Shown: positions 1 through 7,287 of the stretch, piece after piece
Position numbering within the stretch: position 1 is the first letter of the stretch
How the letters are laid out: the number at the start of each line of letters is the position of its first letter
From: Thermodesulfobacteriota bacterium
GTDB lineage: Bacteria; Desulfobacterota; BSN033; UBA1163
NCBI GenBank assembly: GCA_026415035.1
Contig: JAOAHX010000018.1
Span: 1 to 61,968 of the forward strand
Reading direction: 5' to 3'
DNA: 61,968 nt
The notes under the pieces: generated by a model
Told to the model about the DNA's origin: nothing
Database searches by the model: none
What the model saw: only the letters and a program-made list of their open reading frames with translations
Position numbers and translations under genes: made by a program

Positions 1-120
1 GATAAATTCCGAAGCTACGATGCCCTGATCTGCTGTGGATATCGCCACCTGAGGATCGATCACAAGAAACGATTCAGCTCCGGAAAGGTCTACATCAACA
101 GCCTGGAGGGATTCTGGGCT
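1..120 (+). pseudogene. IS1595-family (ISXO2-like) transposase remnant, cut by window edge
   Basis: Frame 1 from base 1 reads as the late part of an ISXO2-like DDE transposase. The recognisable elements are SYDALI, CGYRHLRIDHKKRF and GKVYINSLEGFW, which correspond to the conserved segment that normally ends in an E-x-FW motif before the C-terminal tail. The expected continuation (an AKERL-like stretch and an FRYNHR-like block) is absent after the tryptophan. The frame stays open to base 528, but that extension does not resemble a transposase. I read this as a truncated or frameshifted copy; the 5' part lies outside the window. No terminal inverted repeat could be identified on this side. Confidence 0.7.
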
Positions 121-214
121 GTGTCAAGCTCGGATAGACAACCCTTGGCCGGTTCATCCCGCCATCACCAGGGAGATCGAAGAGAAAGGAATCTTCCAGG
201 ATCGCCGGCTTTAA
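119..214 (+). other. Unidentified open tail after the transposase remnant
   Basis: Directly after the transposase match, a different frame stays open for 31 codons and ends in TAA at 212-214. It has a protein-like composition (ARIDNPWPVHPAI, then EIEEKGIF) but no start codon of its own that I can defend. It may be the 3' end of a gene interrupted by the insertion sequence, or chance. I do not recognise the family. From 215 to 291 I see nothing beyond spacer between this tail and the convergent gene end at 292. Confidence 0.25.
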
Positions 215-291
215 GCCTAAAAGTCGATACTCAATCTGACCCTGTCTTTGGGATGAGGGGCATCAACGCCTCTTATCCGATCCTCTTTTTA

Positions 292-897
292 CTATTCGTC
301 CAAAAATCGGATCACTTCGCCGTCAGGGATGGGTCTAAGGCGGCCTCCTTCGTTCATGTCGCGCACCATTCCAGCGGTGATGAGGGCCTCGTCAGGGTAC
401 CCCCGCTGCTCCCAATAGCCCGGGACGTAGCGGTCCACCAATTCGATCTTGACCACGCTCTTGGCCGACTTATAACCCCACAGATAGGGACAGAACCCAC
501 GGACAGGTCCTCCGTAATCCTCTTCTAAAAGCTCTCCGTCGAACTCGTAGGCGAGGAGGGTCTTCTCCCTGAGGGCCACTTCCATGGGGAGGGAGGTATC
601 GTAGATCATTCGATAAGACCAGAAGCGGACGTATCGGGCCCTGGAGTCGACCTGAACCGCATCCAGCAGGTCCGATATCTTTATCCCTCCCCACTTTCCT
701 CGGACGGAGAAGCGCGTCACGCTCGTGAGCCTGGCATCGGCGATCGACTTGGGAAAGGCCATCAAATCCTCCCAGGTGAAGCGTTTGGGAAGGCTGCAGA
801 GACCTGTCACCTCGACTGTCCAGCTCTTCCGGTCGAGCCTTCCCGGGTGGCCCTCCGCCCAGAAGATCGGTGTCCTCAATTCCTTCAACCTGCTCAT
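292..897 (-). CDS. Sulfite-oxidase-fold molybdopterin-binding-type protein with Cys-to-Ser change
   Basis: A 201-residue single-domain member of the oxidoreductase molybdopterin-binding (SUOX) fold. Start chosen at the ATG of MSRLKELRTP, which has an AGGAGGTT ribosome site upstream and overlaps the preceding gene's stop as ATGA. Typical landmarks are present: a WTVEVTG strand, FTWEDLMAFP, a GGIKISDLL segment after the active-site loop, and EEDYGGPVRGFCPYLWGYKSAK. In the active-site loop, where family members read CVTRW, this protein reads SVTRF, so the molybdenum-ligating cysteine is Ser59 (codon AGC, base 723 to 721). It therefore may not be a normal Mo enzyme. There is no signal peptide and no heme or dimerisation domain, so it is probably cytoplasmic and acts with an unseen partner. 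Confidence 0.75.
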   Translation of the reverse strand: MSRLKELRTPIFWAEGHPGRLDRKSWTVEVTGLCSLPKRFTWEDLMAFPKSIADARLTSVTRFSVRGKWGGIKISDLLDAVQVDSRARYVRFWSYRMIYDTSLPMEVALREKTLLAYEFDGELLEEDYGGPVRGFCPYLWGYKSAKSVVKIELVDRYVPGYWEQRGYPDEALITAGMVRDMNEGGRLRPIPDGEVIRFLDE

Positions 898-1400
898 GCG
901 AACCTCCTCTTTTGAAGCCTTTTGGAACGACCCTTGATAGAAGCCCCCTTTTTCTTGACGGGAAGCTTCACCACATTTTGAAAATGGCGAACCACATAGT
1001 AGGCATCCACCTCGACCTTCAGCAGTGCACAAGTGGGGGAGGAGACAAACTCTTTGAGGTAGGGGTGTTTGGCCAGATAGAGTTTTTGAAAGCGGACCCT
1101 CTCTCTGCCCTCCGTCTCTTTGACCACCCCGGTCGCGGTCACCGCCGCCGCCTGATAAAAATCGGCCTCCTGGTTCGATCGATTGTCCACGACCATGGCG
1201 ATCCTCGGGTTACTGGAGATGTTGTCATATTTCCGGGTGGCCCGGGTGGTTGCAAAGAGGAGGTGCCTCAGGTCACGGGTCGCGGCAAAAGCGACCAGGC
1301 TTCCGTAGGGTTGCTTTTCGCTCTGGGTGGCCAGAACGGCCAGCCGTTGCGTCGAAAAGAGATCCTTCAAAAAGGATTTCAGCGTCCCGGTCTTTTCCAT
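894..1400 (-). CDS. FMN-binding split-barrel (pyridoxamine phosphate oxidase-like) protein
   Basis: About 168 residues with the split-barrel pattern: an N-terminal helix, then LAVLATQSEKQPYGSLVAFAA, HLLFATTRATRKYDNISSNPRIAMVVDNR and TATGVVKE. These are the FMN/F420-binding barrel strands of the PNPOx-like superfamily. I take the second ATG (MEKTGTLK) because GGGAGG lies 5 nt upstream of it; a start 15 nt earlier is possible. The last strand (KVEVDAYYVVRHFQNVV) is followed by a very basic tail. The gene ends inside the start of the sulfite-oxidase-fold gene, implying translational coupling. The substrate cannot be assigned; members reduce quinones, heme products or aldehydes, or act as flavin sinks. 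Confidence 0.75.
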   Translation of the reverse strand: MEKTGTLKSFLKDLFSTQRLAVLATQSEKQPYGSLVAFAATRDLRHLLFATTRATRKYDNISSNPRIAMVVDNRSNQEADFYQAAAVTATGVVKETEGRERVRFQKLYLAKHPYLKEFVSSPTCALLKVEVDAYYVVRHFQNVVKLPVKKKGASIKGRSKRLQKRRFA

Positions 1401-1490
1401 CTGAACCTCCCTCATCCTCTTTCGAGAAAATTCTCGGCAACCGTCAGATGTCGTTTCATCCTTCTCCTGCCCATTCGATCAATCCGATCT

Positions 1491-2087
1491 TTACGCTTCT
1501 TCGACCCGAGGATTCGATTCGGAGGAGGGCCATGCTGGGATGGAAACCCCCATGGGAATCTTCTTCCGGTTCTCGGGATCGAAGCTCCACTTCCCCCCGA
1601 TGGGCCTGTCCCCTTCGAGCAGGATCTTCAACCTCTTTCTCTGGGCCATGTAGAAGCGGGTCATGGAGAAATGACCGGCCCCTTTGAAAAAGCTGAGGAG
1701 CCACTCCTCGGGGGTGAGAGATGCCGGGCTGGGTAATCGGTGAAGGCCCATCCGTCCCTTTCGGGCCTCTTGCTTCAACCCTTCTTCGAGCCCCCTGTCC
1801 ACCGGGTCCACAAACCAGATCTCTTCGACCTTCTTTTGGCGAAGGGACTTAAAAAGATCCTCTCGAAAATCGAGGGAGTGGAGGCGATAACCTTGCGCCT
1901 CAAGCCTTTTCTTATAGGCCTGCATCGAGGCCCGGTGGAGCAGAAGTTTTTTCTTGTGGAATTTGAGGGGGATCGCCCCTCCGAAGAAGAAGCAAGGGGC
2001 CTCCACCAAAAAGATCTCCCTCTCCTTCGAGAGGACGGGAGAGGATTTAAAAAGTTGATGGGGGAAGATGAGGGCGGCCTGCTTCAT
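1491..2087 (-). pseudogene. Truncated cryptochrome/photolyase-related protein (DPRP N-terminal domain only)
   Basis: A 198-residue ORF starting at MKQAALIFPHQLF (AAAGGGA upstream) matches the N-terminal antenna-binding domain of deoxyribodipyrimidine photolyase-related proteins (FeS-BCP/CryB/PhrB type). Landmarks are FPHQLF, FFFGGAIPLKFHKKKLLLHRASMQAY, FVDPVDRG and GGKWSFDPENRKKIP. Family proteins are about 500 residues; the FAD-binding helical domain and the four iron-sulfur cysteines lie in the missing C-terminal part. After RKKIP only about 20 unrelated residues precede the stop at 1491, and the next gene starts within 100 bp, so the rest is deleted rather than frameshifted. Either it is a pseudogene or a retained stand-alone domain. 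Its frame is intact and it sits in a run of co-directional genes. Confidence 0.7.
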
Positions 2088-2118
2088 GAGATGTCCCTTT
2101 GCGGCCAAAGCTTCCGTT

Positions 2119-3312
2119 TCAGTCTGTAAAACGAAAGCGCCAGAGCGCAATGACGAAGAAAAAAGACGCAAACCCAAGAAGAATGGAGACCTCCGGGAGA
2201 ACGGCGTTGACCCCAAGGCCCCTCAGGATCACATCGTGATATCCGGCCAACGCCCAGGCGTGAGGGGTAAAGAGAGAAAGCGTCTTCATCCAATCCGGCA
2301 TGATAAAAGAGGGCACCATCAGCCCCCCCAGGGCCGACAGGCTCACCGCCAGGAGCACTGAGAGGCCATTGACCTGAGCTTCGGTTCGGCCCAGCGCGGC
2401 CACGAAGAGCCCCATTCCATTGGCGGAGGCCGCAAGGGCCAGGGAGACGAGGATCAAAGCGGGGAGGGATCCGATCCGGATCCCGAAGATCAAGACCCCG
2501 ATGCAGAACATCAAGGCCGTTTGAATCAAGTTGACGAGATAGTAGGGAAGAAGTTTTCCGATGAGGAGTGTGGCCTTGGAAAGGGGGGCGGAGAGAATTC
2601 TCTGAAAGGTGCCGTCCTGCTTCTCTTTCAAGAAACTGGAGGCCAAGGTCAGGACGATGAAGAAGACCCCAAATATGGTGTAGGCCGGGACATTCTGTTC
2701 GATCGCTGTGGGACGCCGCTCGAACCGATACGATTTGGGGAAGGTATGGATCACCTTCACCCTCGAGGGCCGAATTTCACCCCCGAGGGGAAGAGAGGTC
2801 CCGCCCCTGGAGGGGAAAGGCGCTAAAAAGGCCCGTTGCTCGATCACACCTGCGATGGTTCCTTTAACCGTGGCCAGCAGTTGAGCATTCATGGCCGGAT
2901 CGCTCAAGAGACGAACGGTCGCCTCTCTCCTTCCGGAGCCCTCCCCCCTCTCCATCACCGTTTCCGTGAACCCCTCTGGAAAGAGGAGTGCTAAGGGATA
3001 GATCCTCTGCTCGATGAGGTCTTCCGCGATCTCCGAGGTCAGGGGTCTGCCCTCGTGAGTCTCCATCAGGACAAACCCTTCGATGCGTTTGAGGTCGACG
3101 ATGGCTTGGTCTGCCAGTGGGCAACCCGGTTGACGAACGACCAGGATGCGGATCGGGTGACTTTTGCTCCCCGCTTCAAAAACCCCCTCCAAGGCAAAAC
3201 TCATCACCAGAATAAAAAAGATCGGCATGATAAAGAGGAGGGCCAAGGCTTGACGATCCCGAAGCAGGACCTTCCATTCTTTAAGAGTAATGGCCATCAC
3301 CCGGTCGATCAT
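2119..3312 (-). CDS. ABC-2 type transporter permease
   Basis: A 397-residue permease. It has an N-terminal membrane helix (ALALLFIMPIFFILVMSFALEG), a large extracytoplasmic domain of roughly residues 40-215, then five hydrophobic segments (TIFGVFFIVLTLASSFL, LPYYLVNLIQTALMFCIGVLIFGI, LPALILVSLALAASANGMGLFVAAL, VNGLSVLLAVSLSALGGLMVPS and VSILLGFASFFFVIALWRF). This is the layout of ABC-2 half-transporters such as YhhJ/YbhR, which pair with a drug- or lipid-exporting ATPase. It starts 1 nt after the stop of the ATPase fusion gene (TGAGATG), so the two are almost certainly co-translated. The substrate is probably exported; the gene upstream suggests a glycolipid or modified polyisoprenoid rather than a drug, but this is inference. 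Confidence 0.85.
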   Translation of the reverse strand: MIDRVMAITLKEWKVLLRDRQALALLFIMPIFFILVMSFALEGVFEAGSKSHPIRILVVRQPGCPLADQAIVDLKRIEGFVLMETHEGRPLTSEIAEDLIEQRIYPLALLFPEGFTETVMERGEGSGRREATVRLLSDPAMNAQLLATVKGTIAGVIEQRAFLAPFPSRGGTSLPLGGEIRPSRVKVIHTFPKSYRFERRPTAIEQNVPAYTIFGVFFIVLTLASSFLKEKQDGTFQRILSAPLSKATLLIGKLLPYYLVNLIQTALMFCIGVLIFGIRIGSLPALILVSLALAASANGMGLFVAALGRTEAQVNGLSVLLAVSLSALGGLMVPSFIMPDWMKTLSLFTPHAWALAGYHDVILRGLGVNAVLPEVSILLGFASFFFVIALWRFRFTD

Positions 3313-3313
3313 C

Positions 3314-4765
3314 TCATCCGTCCCTGAGGGTCCTGCCGGTTAAATGGATAAAGACCGTTTCCAGATTGGGCTCCGAAAGGTGGAGGGTTTTGAGTTTTCC
3401 CTCCTCGCTTCCCACGAAATCGAGCAACGCCCTCGAGGCCTGCTCAAGATGCGCTGTTTCGATGAAGAACACACGCTTCTGCGGGTCCACGATCGTGACC
3501 GACCCCACCCGTCTCATCTTTTCGATCAAAGGGTCATCGGCCTCGCCGTTCAGCTCGAGACGGATCATCCCCCTTCCGAACTCCCGGATGAGTTGGGCCG
3601 GAGGACCCAGGGCGATCACCTTTCCCCAATCCAGAATGGCGATGCGCTCGCACAGGCGATGGGCCTCCTCAATGTAATGGGTGGTGTAAAGAAGGCTCAT
3701 GCCGGCCTGGTTCAGGGAACGTAGGCTTTCGAGGATGGCCATCCGGCTTTGCGGGTCTACGCCCACCGTGGGTTCATCGAGGATGAGCAGGTCGGGCTCG
3801 TGGAGGAGACCTGCCGCAATATTGAGGCGTCGCTTCATCCCGTGGGAGAAGGTGCCTACCGGCTGGCCCGCCCGATCCCACAAGGAGACGAAGGTTAAGG
3901 CATGGGCCACCCGTTCTTCCAGGTGTCTTCCTTTTAAGCCATAAAGCCTCCCGAAGAAGATGAGGTTGTCCCGTGCGGTCAAGGAGGGATAAAGGGCCAG
4001 GTTCTGGGGGACCAAACCGAGTTTCGTCTTGGCCTCCAGGGGGTTTGATAGGAGGTCGATCCCGTCGATTAGGATCCGGCCCCGGTCCGGAGGGATCAAT
4101 CCGGCCAGTAGCCCGATGGTCGTCGTCTTGCCCGCCCCATTGGGCCCCAGAAGGCCAAAACACTCTCCCCTTCGGATCTCGAAGGTTAAGCCCTGAACCG
4201 CATCGACCTTGCCGAAACGTTTCCAGAGGTCTTTGACCAGAAGGATGGGGTGGTTTTTCGTTGTGGAGGACCCTTTTCCCCTTTCCGGGGTCAAGAGACG
4301 GCCGAAGCGGAATCGATTATACCTCTGGGCGATGATGAAGGGAAGATTTTCGGCCAGGGCATAGAAGATCATGACCCAACCCACCCAAGTGGGATTCCAC
4401 AGGAAGAAGAGGGGGGCGAAGAGGATGAAGATCCAATGGGTGGCCTCGGCCCGACAGGTCTCGACGAGGAATGCCTCGAAATAGCTCTGGTCCTTCCCGT
4501 TCAGTTGCTTTTTCGGAAATCCAAACCTTCCGAGAAAGGAGGCCCCGTCGGGCAGGTGTTGCTTCCACTTTTTAACCTTAAAGACGTCTTGGTAAAGGTC
4601 TCCCCCTTTTTCCCAGCTCCTCCCCCGATAAAGCCAACCCTTGGGATTGAAATGGCGGGCGGGCACCCTGACCATCAGGGCGACGACTCCGATGTGAATG
4701 ATAAACCAGATCACAAAATCGATGACGATGGTCCAGAAGGTGGGAAGGTGAATCAGCCTCAACAT
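3314..4765 (-). CDS. Fusion of CrtO-like acyltransferase domain with ABC transporter ATPase
   Basis: One 483-residue frame joins two domains. Residues 1-160 resemble CrtO, the glycosyl-4,4'-diaponeurosporenoate acyltransferase of staphyloxanthin synthesis. Shared features are two membrane segments (10-32 and 111-146), RVPARHF, KVKKWK (63-68), LPDG (71-74), ETCRAEATHW (102-111), and an IFYAL-N-P-QRYNR block (133-151). After a Ser/Thr linker near 165-181 comes a full ABC-2 ATPase: Walker A GPNGAGKTT at 207-215, Q-loop LVPQN, a degenerate signature SHGMKRRLNIAAG at 307, Walker B LLILDEP at 326-332, H-switch TTHY. The permease follows by 1 nt and the CrtQ-like gene precedes by 1 nt. The likely role is to acylate and export a glycosylated lipid. 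Domain calls rest on recognised motifs. Confidence 0.8.
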   Translation of the reverse strand: MLRLIHLPTFWTIVIDFVIWFIIHIGVVALMVRVPARHFNPKGWLYRGRSWEKGGDLYQDVFKVKKWKQHLPDGASFLGRFGFPKKQLNGKDQSYFEAFLVETCRAEATHWIFILFAPLFFLWNPTWVGWVMIFYALAENLPFIIAQRYNRFRFGRLLTPERGKGSSTTKNHPILLVKDLWKRFGKVDAVQGLTFEIRRGECFGLLGPNGAGKTTTIGLLAGLIPPDRGRILIDGIDLLSNPLEAKTKLGLVPQNLALYPSLTARDNLIFFGRLYGLKGRHLEERVAHALTFVSLWDRAGQPVGTFSHGMKRRLNIAAGLLHEPDLLILDEPTVGVDPQSRMAILESLRSLNQAGMSLLYTTHYIEEAHRLCERIAILDWGKVIALGPPAQLIREFGRGMIRLELNGEADDPLIEKMRRVGSVTIVDPQKRVFFIETAHLEQASRALLDFVGSEEGKLKTLHLSEPNLETVFIHLTGRTLRDG

Positions 4766-4766
4766 G

Positions 4767-5885
4767 CTATGCCTTCCTGACCCCGGTTCTGACCTCCCTC
4801 CCCTTCCAGCGGACTTTCCGGAGGAGGAGGATTCGAAGGAGAGAGGTGATAAAAATGGCGATGAAGAAGAAGAGGGGGATCGGATAGAGGAGGGCGGTGG
4901 GAAAACCGAAGTTTCCTATTTGCCTTAGCCTTCCGTGAAGTTGAAACACATAAAGACCATAGAGAAAGCCCCACCCCCAAACGTCCGCCAGCGGTCCGAG
5001 AAGCATCGATTGGATCAGCTCTCGGGCACTGCCCACGGCCCCGAATATCCAGGCGATGATCATCAGGAGGGTGGGCCGGGAGGTCGCCTTGGCCCCTGTC
5101 CCAAAGCCCTTGCTGAAGCCCTCGACGAGCGAAGGCAAGCCCTCGGGGTACATCCGGAAGGCTATGGTGCCTTTTCCACCAAAACCGTGGACGGGCAGGC
5201 CGGCGGCAAGGAAGGCCTTTCCGAGGGAGAGGCTCTCCAAGACCTCCCCTTTGACTCGCGCGTGGCCCCCCACATTCCAATAATCGTCTCGAGCACAGAT
5301 CATACAGGGTCCGAAGGCGCCCGAAGGCCGCACCTTCGATCCCAAAAGGGTGAAGGCGTTGACCCCTGCCACGGTGAGGAGGTTGAAGAAGGCCGAAAGT
5401 CGCTCATAGGCCTTTTCCATCCGGTGATAGGGCTGGAGGGTGACCAACCCCCTCAGCTCCAGGTAGGCCGATACGATCTTTTCAAGACCGTCGGGTTCCA
5501 TCACCGTATCGGCATCCAGGAAAAGGAAGAGTTCCCCTGTGGCCTTCTGGGTCCCTTGCCAACAAGCCCAGTTCTTCCCGGTCCACCCCTCGGGCAGGTC
5601 TGTGATCGAGATCACAAGACAACCCTCCCTTCGGGCCACCTCGGCCGTCTCATCATTGGACTGGTCATCGATGACGATGATCTCGTGGGGTTTAATCCCC
5701 TGCCGGCGAAGGGAGGGAAGTAGGACGCCGAGCCTCTTTGCTTCGTTGCGGGCAGGAATGAGAATGGAGAGTTTTGGAATCGGATGGGGAAGGGATTTCT
5801 TTCGGACGAGAAGCGGAATGTTCCATAAAAAGATGAAGCCGAAAGACCAGAAGAGAAAGAGAAGGTAGAATTTATCGATGACCAT
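4767..5885 (-). CDS. CrtQ-like family 2 glycosyltransferase (glycosyl-carotenoate/lipid type)
   Basis: A 372-residue membrane-anchored GT2 glycosyltransferase. An N-terminal helix (residues 4-27) precedes the nucleotide-sugar domain with IPARNE (43-48), VIDDQSNDETAEVA (71 onward) and the DAD metal motif (124-126). The middle part closely follows the CrtQ glycosyltransferase of staphyloxanthin synthesis: TLQPYH, FFNLLTVAGVNAFT, GAFGPCMICARDDYWNVGGH and TIAFRMYPEGLPSLVEGFSKGFGTGA. The C-terminus has several membrane helices and ends with a VRWKGREV motif, also like CrtQ. It is probably active at the cytoplasmic membrane on a polyisoprenoid acid or similar lipid. No carotenoid backbone genes (crtM/crtN/crtB/crtI) are in the window, so the acceptor is unknown. 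Confidence 0.8.
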   Translation of the reverse strand: MVIDKFYLLFLFWSFGFIFLWNIPLLVRKKSLPHPIPKLSILIPARNEAKRLGVLLPSLRRQGIKPHEIIVIDDQSNDETAEVARREGCLVISITDLPEGWTGKNWACWQGTQKATGELFLFLDADTVMEPDGLEKIVSAYLELRGLVTLQPYHRMEKAYERLSAFFNLLTVAGVNAFTLLGSKVRPSGAFGPCMICARDDYWNVGGHARVKGEVLESLSLGKAFLAAGLPVHGFGGKGTIAFRMYPEGLPSLVEGFSKGFGTGAKATSRPTLLMIIAWIFGAVGSARELIQSMLLGPLADVWGWGFLYGLYVFQLHGRLRQIGNFGFPTALLYPIPLFFFIAIFITSLLRILLLRKVRWKGREVRTGVRKA

Positions 5886-5894
5886 CGAGAAAGG

Positions 5895-6809
5895 TTAAGC
5901 GGAGGTGCCTACAAGGCTTCGTAGGGCCTCTCCAATCCGGGGGTACTTGAAGACGAACCCTCCTTCCAGTAACCTCTTCGGAAATACCCGTTGGCCTTCG
6001 AGGATGACGGAGCCGAACTCTCCCAAAACCAGTTTGATCATGAAGGCGGGGGCGGGCATGAACGATGGCCGGCCCAGAACCTCTCCAAGGGCCTTGGCGA
6101 GGTCCCTGTTCCTCACAGGGTTTGGAGAGCAGAGATTGACCGGCCCTGAAATCTCGGGATGCTCGATCAGAAAGACAAAGGCCTCTGCGAGATCCTCGAT
6201 GTGAATCCAAGAGAACCACTGCTTTCCGCTTCCGATCGGACCTCCGAGGAACTTCTTGAAAAGGGGGATCATCTGTCCGAGGGCCCCTCCCTTCTCTCCC
6301 AAGACGATCCCGAAGCGGGTGAGGACGACCCGGGTCCCCTTCTCCTCCGCCTTTAAGGCTTCGGCCTCCCATTCGACCGCGATCCTGGCCAAGAAGTCGT
6401 CTCCTGGGGGAGAATCCTCTGTCAGTTCCTCGTCGCCGCAGAATCCGTAGTAGCCCACCGCGGAGGTGCTGAAGAGGGTGAAGGGTTTTCGAGAGGCCAC
6501 CGGGATCGCCTCCACGACGTTCTGGGTGGTGAGGATCCGGCTCTCCCGGATGGCCCGTTTATGCTCCTCCGTCCACTTGCTGAAGATGGAGGCCCCTGCG
6601 AGGTTGATGACCGCATCGTGGGCTTGGACGGCCTGTTGCCAGGGGCCCCTCCGGGTGGGATCCCCTTCTAAATAGGAGACCCCGGATGGAGCCCTCCTTC
6701 CCCCTTGCAGGGAACGGGTCAGGACGGTGATCTCGTGCCCCTCCTGGGTCAACCGGTCGATCAGGCGCGTCCCGACAAACCCGGTTCCGCCCGTCATGAG
6801 GATCTTCAT
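5895..6809 (-). CDS. TIGR01777 family NAD(P)-dependent epimerase/oxidoreductase
   Basis: A 304-residue extended short-chain dehydrogenase with TGGTGFVG at residues 6-13, the VINLAGASIFSKWTEEHKRAIRESR block that defines the TIGR01777 (YfcH/SulA-like) family, the SAVGYYG active-site segment, IHIEDLAEAF, and the C-terminal DUF1731 region (MPAPAFMIKLVLGEFGSVILEGQRVFPKRLLEGGFVFKYP). The length is normal and a GGAGGGGGG site precedes the ATG. The family's substrate is not known. In other bacteria its genes recur beside photolyases, cryptochromes and carotenoid genes, which fits this neighbourhood. The stop lies 9 nt before the CrtQ-like gene, suggesting one transcript. Confidence 0.85.
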   Translation of the reverse strand: MKILMTGGTGFVGTRLIDRLTQEGHEITVLTRSLQGGRRAPSGVSYLEGDPTRRGPWQQAVQAHDAVINLAGASIFSKWTEEHKRAIRESRILTTQNVVEAIPVASRKPFTLFSTSAVGYYGFCGDEELTEDSPPGDDFLARIAVEWEAEALKAEEKGTRVVLTRFGIVLGEKGGALGQMIPLFKKFLGGPIGSGKQWFSWIHIEDLAEAFVFLIEHPEISGPVNLCSPNPVRNRDLAKALGEVLGRPSFMPAPAFMIKLVLGEFGSVILEGQRVFPKRLLEGGFVFKYPRIGEALRSLVGTSA

Positions 6810-6828
6810 CGCTCCCCCCTCCGATCCC

Positions 6829-7215
6829 CTATTTTTTGTCTCCGATCAAGGGCAAGACCTTGTCGATGCGGAAATAGACGAGATATTTGGTCCTGTCTTT
6901 ATAAACGGTATAGGCGGGACAGGGATCCTTCCTGCGGATCTGCTCGATCAGGACCGTGTCCTTCTCTTCCTTCAGTTTGGTCAGATAGAGCCTCTTTCCG
7001 ACATAGCCCGGCTTGTCCTCCATGAAGAGGTAGGCGGCCTTGGGGTTCGACTGGAGGTTCTTATGCATCAACCGATCGGCCATGATGAAGGCGACCGTCC
7101 TTTCGCTGATGAAATGGGGCCTTCCGTAAATGGCCATCCCGACCTTTCCATCGGCATCCGCTGTGGCGATCACGCCCCGACCCTGGGTCTTCTCGAAATA
7201 TTCGCTGAGCTTCAT
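6829..7215 (-). CDS. Small FMN-binding split-barrel (PNPOx-like) protein
   Basis: A 128-residue single-domain split-barrel protein: GVIATADADGKVGMAIYGRPHFISERTVAFIMADRLMHKNLQSNPKAAYLFME followed by GKRLYLTKLKEEKD. This matches the minimal pyridoxamine-phosphate-oxidase-like fold in which FMN or F420 binds at the dimer interface. The ATG has a strong AAGGAGGGGG site. It stands 19 nt upstream of the TIGR01777 gene and is the second protein of this fold within 6 kb; the two differ in length and sequence, so they are not a recent duplication. The reaction is unknown; a role in detoxifying peroxides, quinones or pigments is only a contextual guess. Confidence 0.75.
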   Translation of the reverse strand: MKLSEYFEKTQGRGVIATADADGKVGMAIYGRPHFISERTVAFIMADRLMHKNLQSNPKAAYLFMEDKPGYVGKRLYLTKLKEEKDTVLIEQIRRKDPCPAYTVYKDRTKYLVYFRIDKVLPLIGDKK

Positions 7216-7287
7216 AATCCCCCTCCTTCGCTGGATTTAGAATCCTCTCCGTATCATGATAACTCGAAATTTTGAAAAAGACACGTT

